Assembly: GCA_011525915.1 (NCBI GenBank)
Contig: WYBM01000041.1
Span: 1-64,000 of the forward strand
DNA length: 64,000 bases
Source: Ardenticatenaceae bacterium
Lineage (GTDB): Bacteria > Chloroflexota > Anaerolineae > Promineifilales > Promineifilaceae
Direction of reading: 5' to 3'
Part shown: piece after piece, positions 34,472 to 42,905 of the stretch
Numbering within the stretch: the first letter of the stretch is position 1
Layout: each line of letters opens with the position of its first letter
The notes under the pieces: model-generated
What the model saw: the letters and a program-made list of their open reading frames with translations, nothing else
Databases searched by the model: none
Told to the model about the DNA's origin: nothing
Program-made: the position numbers and the translations under genes

Positions 34472-35479
34472 ATGCAGTTAGGCGTGGCTATCACGGACAC
34501 GTGGGACTTCTTTCACGAAATTTATGCGGAATTTCAGGCGCACCACCGTGTCAGCCTGTTTGCCCCGCGCACCTTTCGCCTGCCTGTCTTTAACACACGG
34601 GTGAACCGGGTATTGTTTCAACAGGATTTGGCTGCCTTCCTCAAAGCCAATGACGTGGTCTTTTTTGAATGGTCCAGCGATCTACTGGCGGCCGCCACCC
34701 AACTGCCCAAAACTTGCGGCATTGTCACCCGGATGCATCGTTTTGAAATGTACCAGTGGGCAGACAAGGTGGATTGGACCAAGGTAGACCGGCTGATTCT
34801 GGTCAGCCATGCCAAGCGGCAAGAATTTCTAGAACGGTTTCCGGCGCATGAGATGATCACGGCCGTGCTCCCTGAAGCCATCAACCTGGGCAAATTCCAC
34901 TTCCAACCAAAACCATTTGGCGGTAACCTGGGCATTTTGTGCCATCTGCGGCCGCGTAAGCGTGTCTATGAGACTATTCTGGCCTTCGCCGAGCTGTGCC
35001 GGGAACGGGATGACCTGCACCTGCATATTGGCGGTGGCGGTGCCGAGGGCTTCCACGAATACCCCATTGCCCTGCACCAATTGGTGGCCCGGCTGGGCCT
35101 ACAGGCCAAAATCACCTTTTATGGCAACGTGACAGACAACGCCGCCTGGTACCAGAACATTGACGTGTTTATCTCCAATGCCTATTCTGAAGGCTGGCAG
35201 GTATCGCTGCTGGAAGCAATGGCTTCCGGCTGTTACTGCTTGGCTCACCAATGGGCCGGCGCTGACGAACTGCTGCCGCCGGAAAACCTCTATGTCACCG
35301 ACCGGGAGTTCCAACAGTCGGTGCTGGCTTACACTGCCCTGCCGGAAAGCGAGCGCCAGCAGCGTCTGGTCTGCTTGCGGCAAATTGTGGAGCAGCACGC
35401 TGACATGGCCCAAACCCAGGTGAAAATCCGCCAGATAGTCGAAGCGGTGGCTAACCAAAAGGCAGCAGGAGAAAATTGA
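34472..35479 (+). CDS. Family 4 glycosyltransferase (335 aa)
   Basis: GT-B fold, on the short side for the family. The donor-binding C-terminal half has LHLHIGGGGAEGFHEYP, VTDNAAWYQNIDVFISNAYS and the EGWQVSLLEAMASG block with the E-x7-E motif. The N-terminal half is reduced. It likely adds one sugar from a nucleotide donor on the cytoplasmic face. A CGGAGC ribosome binding site precedes the ATG. Confidence 0.87.
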   Translation: MQLGVAITDTWDFFHEIYAEFQAHHRVSLFAPRTFRLPVFNTRVNRVLFQQDLAAFLKANDVVFFEWSSDLLAAATQLPKTCGIVTRMHRFEMYQWADKVDWTKVDRLILVSHAKRQEFLERFPAHEMITAVLPEAINLGKFHFQPKPFGGNLGILCHLRPRKRVYETILAFAELCRERDDLHLHIGGGGAEGFHEYPIALHQLVARLGLQAKITFYGNVTDNAAWYQNIDVFISNAYSEGWQVSLLEAMASGCYCLAHQWAGADELLPPENLYVTDREFQQSVLAYTALPESERQQRLVCLRQIVEQHADMAQTQVKIRQIVEAVANQKAAGEN

Positions 35480-35519
35480 TGAAGAGGGATGACCCACAAA
35501 GCGTGATTTATTACAAAGC

Positions 35520-36794
35520 ATGAAGATCGGCTATTTATTGCAACAACATGTAGACATTCGCACGCCGCCCTTTAATGGCCCGGCCAACCATGTGCGTGAC
35601 GTGGTGACCCAACTGCAAGCGCTGGGGCACGACGTGCGGGTGCTGGTAAATATCAACGGCCGTTACTTCCGCACCGACGACCTGTATTCCTTTCAGCCCG
35701 TTACCGTTCCCTGGCTGGACAAAGGTCCACTGCGCTGGTTGGAAAAAGCAGTGCGCCGCACCCAATATGAGCTGAAATTACCTTACGCTGCCCTTTTTGA
35801 AAGCATACGTTTTGGTGCCGCCAGCCGCCGCACTTTCCAGGGTTTTGATCTGCTTTTTGAGCGTATGAGTTGGGCCAGCTATGGCGGCGCTTTAGCCGCC
35901 CGCTGGCTGCACGTTCCCCTGGTGCTGGAAAACAACGGGGATCCCCTGGCTGACCTGGAAGCCAAAGGCATTGCCCCGCAGGGTCTGCAGCGCAAACTTT
36001 CGCTGGCCGTCACCAGATGGGGGGTGCGGCAGGCTGCCCACGTGGTGGTCAGCGGTGACGGCTGGCGGCGGGCGTTCATCAGGCGCTGGGGTACGGCCGT
36101 ACCCACCACTACCATAGAAAACGGCACGGTGTTGGTGGGGATGTTGGCGCGGCAGCAGCTGCGTGCCTTTCGTGATGAACCGGCACGGGTGGAGCCCGTG
36201 TTGGTTTACCTGGGTGGTTTTTACCCCTGGCAGGGGGTGCCCGTGCTGCTGCGCGCTTTTGCCAGGGCTCGGGAACAGGGCGTCCGGGCCCGGCTGCTGC
36301 TCATTGGCGCCGGTGATGGTCTGGCAGAAGCACAGCGGCTGGCCGCGGAACTGGCCCTGGAAGAGGTTGTTTCATTTACCGGGCGGCTGATGCCTGCCGC
36401 CTATGCCCCTTTGCTGGCCGATGCCGACGTGGGGCTGGCCCCTTACTGCGGCTGGCCAGAGTTTTCCGGGCTAAAGACCTTTGATTACAAGGCGGCCGGG
36501 CTGCCTACCATTTCCAGCGGGGAAGAAGGGATGCCAGCGACACTGGCCCACGGCCGTACGGCCCTTATCGTCCCCCCGTGTGATGAAGCGGCACTGACGG
36601 CCGCCATGGCCCACCTGGCGGCCAACGCCGGGCTGCGGCGGCAGATGGGGCAGGCCGCCCGTCTGGAAGCGGAAACAGAGCATACCTGGGCGCATACTGC
36701 CCAGCGGCTGGCGCACCTTTTTCAGCAGACGGTGGCCGCCTGGCCACAAACTGACACGGCCCCCAACCCTACCGTGGGGGTGACAATCAAATGA
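35520..36794 (+). CDS. Family 4 glycosyltransferase (424 aa)
   Basis: GT-B glycosyltransferase. N-terminal acceptor domain starts MKIGYLLQQHVDIRTPPFNG, with the glycine-rich turn followed by NHVRDVVTQLQALGHDV. The donor domain holds PVLVYLGGFYPWQGVPVLL, LLLIGAGDGLAEA, and LADADVGLAPYCGWPEFSG where the usual E-x7-E block is modified. The start codon of the next gene overlaps its stop codon (ATGA), so the two are coupled. Confidence 0.9.
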   Translation: MKIGYLLQQHVDIRTPPFNGPANHVRDVVTQLQALGHDVRVLVNINGRYFRTDDLYSFQPVTVPWLDKGPLRWLEKAVRRTQYELKLPYAALFESIRFGAASRRTFQGFDLLFERMSWASYGGALAARWLHVPLVLENNGDPLADLEAKGIAPQGLQRKLSLAVTRWGVRQAAHVVVSGDGWRRAFIRRWGTAVPTTTIENGTVLVGMLARQQLRAFRDEPARVEPVLVYLGGFYPWQGVPVLLRAFARAREQGVRARLLLIGAGDGLAEAQRLAAELALEEVVSFTGRLMPAAYAPLLADADVGLAPYCGWPEFSGLKTFDYKAAGLPTISSGEEGMPATLAHGRTALIVPPCDEAALTAAMAHLAANAGLRRQMGQAARLEAETEHTWAHTAQRLAHLFQQTVAAWPQTDTAPNPTVGVTIK

Positions 36795-37885
36795 ATAAAA
36801 CCTTACAACCTGACCTGATCAGTATCATGATGCCCGCTTACAACGCGGCCACATTCATTGGCCGGGCCATCGAGAGCATTCTGGCGCAGACGGCCCAGAA
36901 CTGGGAGTTGATCATCGTCAACGATGGCTCACAAGATGACACGGCCGTGGTCGTCGCCCGCTACCCAGACCCGCGCATCAAGCTCATTCAGCAGCCCAAT
37001 GGTGGCGAGGCCGTGGCCCGTAATACCGCCTTGCAGCATGTCAGCGGTGCCTACCTGGCCTTTCTGGATGCCGATGACGAGTTTTTGCCGGACCATCTGC
37101 AAAAGACGTTTGCCTTCTTACAAGCGCACCCGGCCTTGCACGGCGTTTATACCGATGGGTATTACATTAACCCGGAAGGCGACCGCCTGGATTCACTCTC
37201 CAGCCAGCGGCGTGGTCCCTTTACCGGCTGGGTCTTCCCTGAAATTGTGCGTGCCTCTGATATGTTTGGCCCGCCCTTGTGCCTGCTGCTGCGTACCGAC
37301 CTGGTTTTTGCCCACGACCTGGCCTTTGACACCCGCATTGTCATTGGGCCAGATTGGGACTTTACAACGAAGTATTGTGAATGGGCACAGTTTGGTTATC
37401 TGCCTGACCATACCGTCCTCTACCGTGTTCATCAGACCAACATTACGGTGCAGGTGGATTTGCGACGGCGGGCGGGTTACCTGGCCTTGTGCCGGGAAAA
37501 TGCCATTCACCTGGAACGTTTTGGGGAGTGCCCGCTGGATGTGCAAACGGCCGTGTTTTATGACCTGCTGGTGAATTTGACAACGGGGCAGCCAGAACGG
37601 CAAACGGCCGTACTCCAATGGCCGCAGTTTCAATCTCTGCCGCCAGCAGAGCAGGCGCGGTTGGTGCGCCTGATGGCCGGCAAAGCGTTGTTAAACGGGG
37701 AAGCGGGCGCGCCTGTTGCCGCCTGGTTAGAACAGGCGCGCCACCTCAGCCCGGCTGACAAACGGACCCGGCTGCTAGCCACCCTTTACCGGCTGCACCC
37801 CGCCCTATGCCGCGCCTTTCTGCGCGCCCGCCAGCGTGGGCATAATGGCCACAAAACCTCCCCATTTGCCAATTTAAATCAATAG
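36791..37885 (+). CDS. Family 2 glycosyltransferase (364 aa)
   Basis: GT-A enzyme with SIMMPAYNAATFIGRAIESI, IVNDGSQDDT and AFLDADDEFLPDHL as donor and metal sites, followed by GPDWDFTTKYCEWAQFG at the acceptor side. The last 100 residues are helical with no assigned function. It is the last gene of the 25-37.9 kb plus-strand operon and ends three bases before the end of a convergent gene. Confidence 0.9.
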   Translation: MNKTLQPDLISIMMPAYNAATFIGRAIESILAQTAQNWELIIVNDGSQDDTAVVVARYPDPRIKLIQQPNGGEAVARNTALQHVSGAYLAFLDADDEFLPDHLQKTFAFLQAHPALHGVYTDGYYINPEGDRLDSLSSQRRGPFTGWVFPEIVRASDMFGPPLCLLLRTDLVFAHDLAFDTRIVIGPDWDFTTKYCEWAQFGYLPDHTVLYRVHQTNITVQVDLRRRAGYLALCRENAIHLERFGECPLDVQTAVFYDLLVNLTTGQPERQTAVLQWPQFQSLPPAEQARLVRLMAGKALLNGEAGAPVAAWLEQARHLSPADKRTRLLATLYRLHPALCRAFLRARQRGHNGHKTSPFANLNQ

Positions 37886-37888
37886 CGG

Positions 37889-39253
37889 CTATGCCGGTTT
37901 TACCTTAACTTCAGCCGTTGGCGCTTCTGACCACCAGGCCAGGCGATGCTGCCAGCCCGTACGCCCCTCCAGCCATAGAGCCCCAAATCCGAGCAAGGTC
38001 ACAAGCAAGCCGATCAGCGAGCCAATCCAGGGAATGGCTGTCAGAATGACAATAAGCAAGACGCCTAACATCATTGACCAATAGGCACTGTCTGCCAGGT
38101 GGCTGTTAAAACGGTTAAAGATAAAGCGGCCTCCGGTAACGGCCACAATGATCTTAGTAAAGTAGGCCACCGTGAAGGCAAACAGCAGCAGCAGGCCAAA
38201 AGTAATAAACAAGCCCAGCATAATCACAGCGCCTACCAGGCCATCTAACGTCAGCGCGCCAAAAGCCGTGACCAGGAGCCCCATCAAAACAATGGTGAGG
38301 ACAATGGCCACCACAAAAACGGCAATGGCCAACACCCCCCAGCCCAGGCTGGGCAGTGGTTTTTCCTGCCCATAAGCGGCCACTTTATCCGTCCAACGGG
38401 GGGCCAACCACACCATTAAAACACCAATCAGAAGCAAAACGACCAGTTGACGCAGCAGGTTTGCCAGCCAGTTGAACGCTGCTTGTGTGGGTGTTATGGT
38501 TGTTTCCTCTGCCGGGGTGGCCACGGCCGCTTGCGCAAATGTCACTTCTCCAAAGACTACGCCAGCCGGAATATCTGCCGCCACCGGGCCGGTGTAGCTT
38601 AATTCGCCGCCAATCTGAGCCTGGTCGCTAACCGTCAACCCCCAGTTAAAGGCGGGAATGTTTGGAGCATTGGGCATAAAGGCAAACGGTGAAAACACGG
38701 GGGCATCTTCGGCGGCACCTACATCTGCCTGCACATTACCAGCTACCTCTCCTAACAGTTCCAGGCCACCACCGGTCATCCACAGATCACCGGCAACATT
38801 CCCGGCCAACCGGGACTGGCCCACCGCCAGGAAAAAATCGCCTTCAACCAGGCTGCCAGCCTTGCTTTCTAGGCTGTAGCCACCGGCCATCAGGTCATCC
38901 CCAATCCGGGCAGCCTCTCCCAATGTCACTACGGTACCCCCCAGGCGCACATCATCAGCGAAGGTGCCATTAAGAAAGATTTCTTGCCCGCCGCCCATTA
39001 AATCTCCTTCAACAATACCGTTGAGGGTGGCCGTGTTGACAAAAAGAATCAGATCCCCTTTGACTGTGCCATTGAGGATGAATTCGTTCGCAAACACCAT
39101 CAAGTCATCTTCGATGACTTCGCCCGCCTCAATAACAACTGTTTCCTTGTCAACTATTTCTATGGCGTGAGTGGTAGGTACCAGTATAAAACACAAGGCA
39201 ATCAACATTAAACTCACGAGCATCCATTTTGCAGTTAAACGATAGGGCTTCAT
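37889..39253 (-). CDS. Bactofilin-like polymer-forming protein with C-terminal membrane domain (454 aa)
   Basis: A signal peptide (residues 1-30, ending THAIEI) leads into about 150 residues of short beta-helix repeats of the bactofilin pattern, such as LNGTVKGDLILF, LNGIVEGDLMGGG and RLAGNVAGDLWMTGG. A second patch around 215-240 repeats the theme. From about residue 265 there are four to five transmembrane helices (LVVLLLIGVLMVWLAP and others). Unlike cytoplasmic bactofilins the repeat domain is predicted outside the membrane. It may form an extracytoplasmic scaffold. The 521-base region upstream contains only a possible tiny gene. Confidence 0.8.
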   Translation of the reverse strand: MKPYRLTAKWMLVSLMLIALCFILVPTTHAIEIVDKETVVIEAGEVIEDDLMVFANEFILNGTVKGDLILFVNTATLNGIVEGDLMGGGQEIFLNGTFADDVRLGGTVVTLGEAARIGDDLMAGGYSLESKAGSLVEGDFFLAVGQSRLAGNVAGDLWMTGGGLELLGEVAGNVQADVGAAEDAPVFSPFAFMPNAPNIPAFNWGLTVSDQAQIGGELSYTGPVAADIPAGVVFGEVTFAQAAVATPAEETTITPTQAAFNWLANLLRQLVVLLLIGVLMVWLAPRWTDKVAAYGQEKPLPSLGWGVLAIAVFVVAIVLTIVLMGLLVTAFGALTLDGLVGAVIMLGLFITFGLLLLFAFTVAYFTKIIVAVTGGRFIFNRFNSHLADSAYWSMMLGVLLIVILTAIPWIGSLIGLLVTLLGFGALWLEGRTGWQHRLAWWSEAPTAEVKVKPA

Positions 39254-39565
39254 GTTTTCCTCCTTAAACTAATCAATTTTTAGGCGGTGCGTGTGGCTAT
39301 GATCAACAGCTTATTCTAAAAGCCTGTGAAGGATTTACGGTGCGGCATACCGGTTGGAGGTGGGGAGGTGGCGTGTGATGGGCAACCGTGGCAACCATAA
39401 TCAACAGCATGCCCGCTCCCTATAGGCAGTATGCCAAAAAGCAGCGGCAGACACCAGTTACAAACGGCCGTGAATCAAATGACAAAAGTCAACAATGGCC
39501 CCACGTTTTTCTAAATAAGGTTGTTTTTAAGACACCTGGGCAGCATGGGATAACCGTCACTGATG
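39254..39565. other. 312-base intergenic region, nothing assigned
   Basis: Leader region of the bactofilin-like gene, read leftward from here. A 76-codon plus-strand open frame crosses it but has no ribosome binding site and no recognisable domain. One ACGGCCGT lies near 39465. No repeat or RNA gene was recognised. Confidence 0.5.
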
Positions 39566-39646
39566 TTATTTCATCCTCACTGGTGAGAGCCCACTATCGA
39601 ATACAATCTCTTCTGTAGCCATGCCTTCCAGGATAATTGGTTGCAT
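39566..39646 (-). CDS. Possible 26-residue peptide gene downstream of the sigma factor
   Basis: ATG at 39646 is preceded four bases away by AGGAGGAGGT, one of the strongest ribosome binding sites in the window. The frame runs 26 codons to TAA: it starts MQPIILEGMATEE and ends SGLSPVRMK. A second mini-frame (ATG AAA AGA ..., ten codons) with its own AAGGAAGG lies about 60 bases upstream and overlaps a small hairpin, CCTACA with TGTAGG. It could be a leader peptide, a signalling peptide, a RiPP-like precursor or the remnant of a longer gene. No homologue is known to me. Confidence 0.35.
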   Translation of the reverse strand: MQPIILEGMATEEIVFDSGLSPVRMK

Positions 39647-39776
39647 TTGAACCTCCTCCTGTTCTTCTTTTGGCTGCTACCTACAGGAATAACTGATTGT
39701 AGGTTCTTTTCATCCTTCCTTCTTTGGACTTTGGAATTAGCCTGACGCAGAAGATGAACAGGGGCTTTTGTCAGAA

Positions 39777-40649
39777 CTATTGCAAATCAAACGTTTCTTT
39801 GATCTGGTTGGATGACAATAACTCCCTGATAGATTGCAAACTCTCAGGACCCTTTAAATATGGGTGGCGTTGATACAATTTTCGGTATTCAGTTTCCACT
39901 TCCTCTTGGTACACTTCTGTTTTATGTTCGGCAACTTTTTCAATGGTTGCAAGTGTTTCCTTTTGGAAGTGAAGATGTACAGGGTCAACATACCCCTTTT
40001 TTATAAATCCTACCGTTTTTTTGGCGCACCGACATGGATTCTCCTTATTAATCAGTCCACATTTGTTTTTCATGAAATTGTACAATTGTGCGCGCGCGCG
40101 ATGTAATTTTGCCCTGAAATTTGCTTTGCTAATGTCCATTACCTGACTGCCGACTGAATCAGAAAACTCAAATAGTTCCCCAAGAATAAAAATCAGTCGT
40201 TGTTCCGGCGTGAGGCACAAAAGCATTCCCTTCATACAGCTTATCTTGGCTTCTTCCACAAGAAGACTTTTGTCTACTTCCAGGGAAAAATCATCGAGAG
40301 ATTCGTCTGGTATCGAATTCAGTCCGTTTGCGTAATCATCAAACGAAAGCGTTGCTTTTGTATACTGAGACCTTTTCTCATTGAGAAAATGATTTTTAAT
40401 AATCCGATACACCCATGTTCTAAACTGACTTTCACCCTTAAAAGATCTCAGATTTGTTATGACTTTAATCAATACCTCTTGTGTAATGTCGGCCGCATCC
40501 TCCGGATCTGCAACCATATTAAGCGCGGTATTGAAAATCCAGTGTTGGTGCTTTTTAACTAGGCTTTCAAGAGCTATCTTATCACCTGCAAGCACCTGAT
40601 CTATAAGAATGTGGTCTTCTGCTTGGGTATCTGATGAACGATTGAACAT
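39777..40649 (-). CDS. RNA polymerase sigma-70 family (ECF-like) factor with Cys-containing C-terminal extension (290 aa)
   Basis: Region 2 is clear: LVKKHQHWIFNTALNMV, DAADITQEVLIKV and FRTWVYRIIKNHFLNEKR. Region 4 begins near LLCLTPEQRLIFILGELF and ends KANFRAKLHRARAQLYNF. After it come about 100 residues with a Cys cluster, KCGLINKENPCRCAKKT, then helices. This extension could bind metal or sense redox. I start at ATG 40649, which follows TTGAGG by about nine bases, rather than the GTG at 40670. The gene is visibly AT-richer than its neighbours and contains no ACGGCCGT, suggesting transfer from another lineage. A (CG)n run at 40090-40100 codes for the R-A-R of region 4. Confidence 0.87.
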   Translation of the reverse strand: MFNRSSDTQAEDHILIDQVLAGDKIALESLVKKHQHWIFNTALNMVADPEDAADITQEVLIKVITNLRSFKGESQFRTWVYRIIKNHFLNEKRSQYTKATLSFDDYANGLNSIPDESLDDFSLEVDKSLLVEEAKISCMKGMLLCLTPEQRLIFILGELFEFSDSVGSQVMDISKANFRAKLHRARAQLYNFMKNKCGLINKENPCRCAKKTVGFIKKGYVDPVHLHFQKETLATIEKVAEHKTEVYQEEVETEYRKLYQRHPYLKGPESLQSIRELLSSNQIKETFDLQ

Positions 40650-40720
40650 TTTACAAGCCTCAAGAAGCACAAGAAATGAACCTCTTGCGCACTCCTATTA
40701 CCAACTGCCTACTTAATTTA

Positions 40721-40789
40721 GGGGCGAGGTAATCCGTCATGTAGAGAGTTACGTTCGACAAATCAATCATACGCTGATTACTTCGCCCC
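40721..40789. repeat. 14-bp inverted repeat flanking 41 bases between the sigma and SnoaL-like genes
   Basis: GGGGCGAGGTAATC (40721-40734) and GATTACTTCGCCCC (40776-40789) are reverse complements with one mismatch. The arms span most of the gap between the SnoaL-like stop codon and the sigma-factor start. This could be a terminator for the upstream gene, a sigma-gene operator or a very small mobile element. Confidence 0.5.
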
Positions 40790-40796
40790 TGCATTG

Positions 40797-41189
40797 CTAC
40801 TTATTGAGCAAGTGTTGCCCGTGTGGATCGTCAATGACCATTAACCATCTACCATCTGGTTGGCGACGTAATACCGCCACAGACAGGCCGCTTTGCTCTA
40901 TATCAGTACCATCAGGTGCTTTTCCGTTCATCGTCCAGGGAGCAAAATGAACAGCAATGTCACCGGCGATAAACACTTCGTGTCCACTATACTCAAAGTA
41001 GGGATTTAAGGTGAAGGCTTGCTGAAACATTTCGCGCAAGCTTACCGGATCAGAAACCGGTGTCTCTGGGTTGAATACAACGACAGCATTGTCTTCATAA
41101 CTTGCCATCACACCTTCAATATCACCGTTATGGAACGCCGTTGTCATTTGTCCTATGGTATGCAATACATCTTTCTCATTTACTGACAT
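40797..41189 (-). CDS. SnoaL/NTF2-like (DUF4440-type) protein (130 aa)
   Basis: ATG at 41189 follows AAGGAG by six bases, so the upstream 22 open codons are left out. The chain fits an NTF2-like cone fold: an N-terminal helix IGQMTTAFHNGDIEGVMASY, then beta strands with VVVFNPETPVSD, FEYSGHEVFIAGDIAVHFAP and GLSVAVLRRQPDGRWLMVID. Such proteins include isomerases and ketosteroid-like binding proteins, often encoded beside sigma factors. No active-site residues can be assigned. Confidence 0.82.
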   Translation of the reverse strand: MSVNEKDVLHTIGQMTTAFHNGDIEGVMASYEDNAVVVFNPETPVSDPVSLREMFQQAFTLNPYFEYSGHEVFIAGDIAVHFAPWTMNGKAPDGTDIEQSGLSVAVLRRQPDGRWLMVIDDPHGQHLLNK

Positions 41190-41556
41190 GGTTTCTCCTT
41201 TTTCTGCAAAATGTCCGGTTTGTACATATATTGTGACTGTTATTACGAAGGTCATACAAGCAGCATGGTTACAATTAACTGTGTTTTCTTTTTGTCATTC
41301 AAAATTATCTCCATTTATGTAAAAGCGCAAAAGTTGTTTTAAATAAAAAACCCAAACGATCTCAGTGCTTTTACTCAAGTAATTCGGGCCCTTTTGGATC
41401 TACGCCGTTTAGTACACTGTCACCGAAGTTTTAGGGCCTTTTGTGGGGGACAGGTCTTGTGCCTGCCTTGCTCAGGGCGACCTATACGGTCGCCGGGAGC
41501 TACAAAAGTACAAATTCTTAAGTTGACGCTGTAACTAATAATTAGACACATTTTCT
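41190..41556. other. 367-base intergenic region with small palindromes
   Basis: No gene recognised. A short hairpin GGCGACC-TATAC-GGTCGCC (near 41478-41496) and the half-palindromic phrase GACAGGTCTTGTGCCTGCC just before it look like an intergenic repeat. Confidence 0.45.
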
Positions 41557-42150
41557 ATGGCGACTGTTACAGTAAAAAAGCGCCCCGTTATTTTACGAGC
41601 CCAGACCACCTAGATTTGGAGTGGCCGCACAAGGAGCCTGGGGATTAAAAGCCAACTGGCGGCTCGCTATGGTACCTTTGCCTTGGAAGCTCGCATTGAG
41701 CAGATTGTCCCCAAATGGTGGCGCCGGTTGCCAGGTATGCAATCCCGCCTGGTTAACAAGATAATCCCCGGACATTGGGGATATAAGACAACGCTTGGGC
41801 CATGGGAAGTCATTGAAACACGGGTAGGGTGGATAGATGATATTGTTCATCCCAGTGTGAATAGTCGTCCTGGACTCCATACGGTTGTTGATAACCAACT
41901 GCGCTATCGGGTGGAGAGCCAGACGAAGTTACGACCTCGTTCTAGCCTAACCGGCTTTGCCGGAGCGGCCGTCTTTGCTGCCTCGATTGATGGTTTAGTT
42001 CAGTATAACAAGGCAAAAGGCAAACCAAAGCGTGCGTTGTATAAAATTCTTGCCAGTGTTCAAGCGAGGTCTCCTCTGGTTTTTTGGAACTGCAAAACAG
42101 GCAGCTCAATTCACACCGAAACTATAAGCAAGAATCTGGAGACTTTGTGA
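41557..42150 (+). pseudogene. Interrupted reading frame of unknown function
   Basis: From ATG 41557 the frame reads MATVTVKKRPVILRAQTT, then a TAG at 41611-41613, and continues in the same frame to 42150 for another 178 codons. The second part contains KSQLAARYGTFALEARIEQI, WWRRLPGMQSRL and a Gly/Ala-rich stretch GFAGAAVFAASIDGLV. An internal ATG at 41683 would give a 155-residue product, but it lacks a good ribosome binding site. I recognise no domain. It may be a gene inactivated by one stop codon, or not a gene at all. No ACGGCCGT occurs in it. Confidence 0.35.
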
Positions 42151-42192
42151 AGACAGTCTGTAGGGTTTGCGAGTTTAGGGGTAGCTAGGTGA

Positions 42193-42242
42193 TTGACAAA
42201 CGGCCGTTTCCCTGCTACTATTGTTTTCAGACCGAACGGTCT
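42193..42242 (+). promoter_or_regulatory. Promoter and operator of the TetR gene
   Basis: TTGACA (42193-42198), a 17-base spacer, TACTAT (42216-42221), then the near-perfect palindrome AGACCGAACGGTCT (42229-42242) at the expected start point. An almost identical palindrome sits before the thioesterase gene (42876-42889). This is a textbook autoregulated TetR arrangement. Confidence 0.75.
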
Positions 42243-42256
42243 TTATAAGGTAAGCC

Positions 42257-42856
42257 ATGCGTAAAGGCGAACAAACCAAAGAATATATTCTGCAAAAGGC
42301 AGCCAAACTGTTTAACGAGCGTGGCTACTACGGCGCGTCCATGTCAGACATCATGGCGGTGACGGGCATGGAAAAGGGGGGCATTTACAATCATTTTAAG
42401 AGCAAGGATGATTTAGCGATGCAGGCGTACGAGTATGCCGTTGATTTGATGCGCCAGGAGTTTGCCGTGGCCATCAAGGGTAAATATCATGCCGTAGACC
42501 GTTTGCAGGCGGTTGTGGCCGTTTTTCAAAGGATTTCCACTGGCTCGCCGCTGGCTGGTGGCTGTCCAGTGGTGAATACGGCCGTACACACCAACAAAAC
42601 CCACCCCGAGCTGCAAAATTGTGCCCGTCAGACGATGATCGAATGGCAGGATTTTATCAGACGCCTGGTGGAATTGGGCATTGCCCGCCAACAACTCAAG
42701 CCAGACACAGATGCCGAGATGCTGATCACGCTGCTGATTTCTACCCTGGAAGGGGCTATCATGCTGACCCAATTGCACCAGGATGACAGCTACATGGGGC
42801 GGGCGGTTACCCATCTCACCAACTATCTGCAAAGTCTGGCTGTGACAGAGCATTAG
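42257..42856 (+). CDS. TetR family transcriptional regulator (199 aa)
   Basis: The N-terminal helix-turn-helix domain is complete: ILQKAAKLFNERGYYGASMS, DIMAVTGMEKGGIYNHFKSK, DDLAMQAYEYA. The C-terminal ligand domain (residues 60-199) is helical and hydrophobic, with a G-C-P-V-V-N-T-A segment seen in the TetR_C group that senses small acyl or aldehyde ligands. A ribosome binding site AAGGT precedes the ATG. It probably represses itself and the thioesterase and acetyltransferase genes through the two AGACCG(A/T)(A/T)CGGTCT sites. The inducer is unknown; an acyl-CoA is a reasonable guess. Confidence 0.92.
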   Translation: MRKGEQTKEYILQKAAKLFNERGYYGASMSDIMAVTGMEKGGIYNHFKSKDDLAMQAYEYAVDLMRQEFAVAIKGKYHAVDRLQAVVAVFQRISTGSPLAGGCPVVNTAVHTNKTHPELQNCARQTMIEWQDFIRRLVELGIARQQLKPDTDAEMLITLLISTLEGAIMLTQLHQDDSYMGRAVTHLTNYLQSLAVTEH

Positions 42857-42875
42857 TTTTTTTTGCCACAAAAAC

Positions 42876-42889
42876 AGACCGATCGGTCT
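42876..42889. promoter_or_regulatory. TetR operator, second copy
   Basis: AGACCGATCGGTCT is a perfect 14-base palindrome differing at one base from the site at 42229-42242. It lies 16 bases before the thioesterase ATG, downstream of the tetR stop codon, so it could block a second promoter or read-through. Confidence 0.72.
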
Positions 42890-42905
42890 TGAATAGGAGT
42901 AAATC

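Noticed and set aside
39388..39618. 76-codon plus-strand frame upstream of the bactofilin-like gene
   Set aside because: No ribosome binding site, no domain, and it overlaps the better-supported peptide frame on the other strand.
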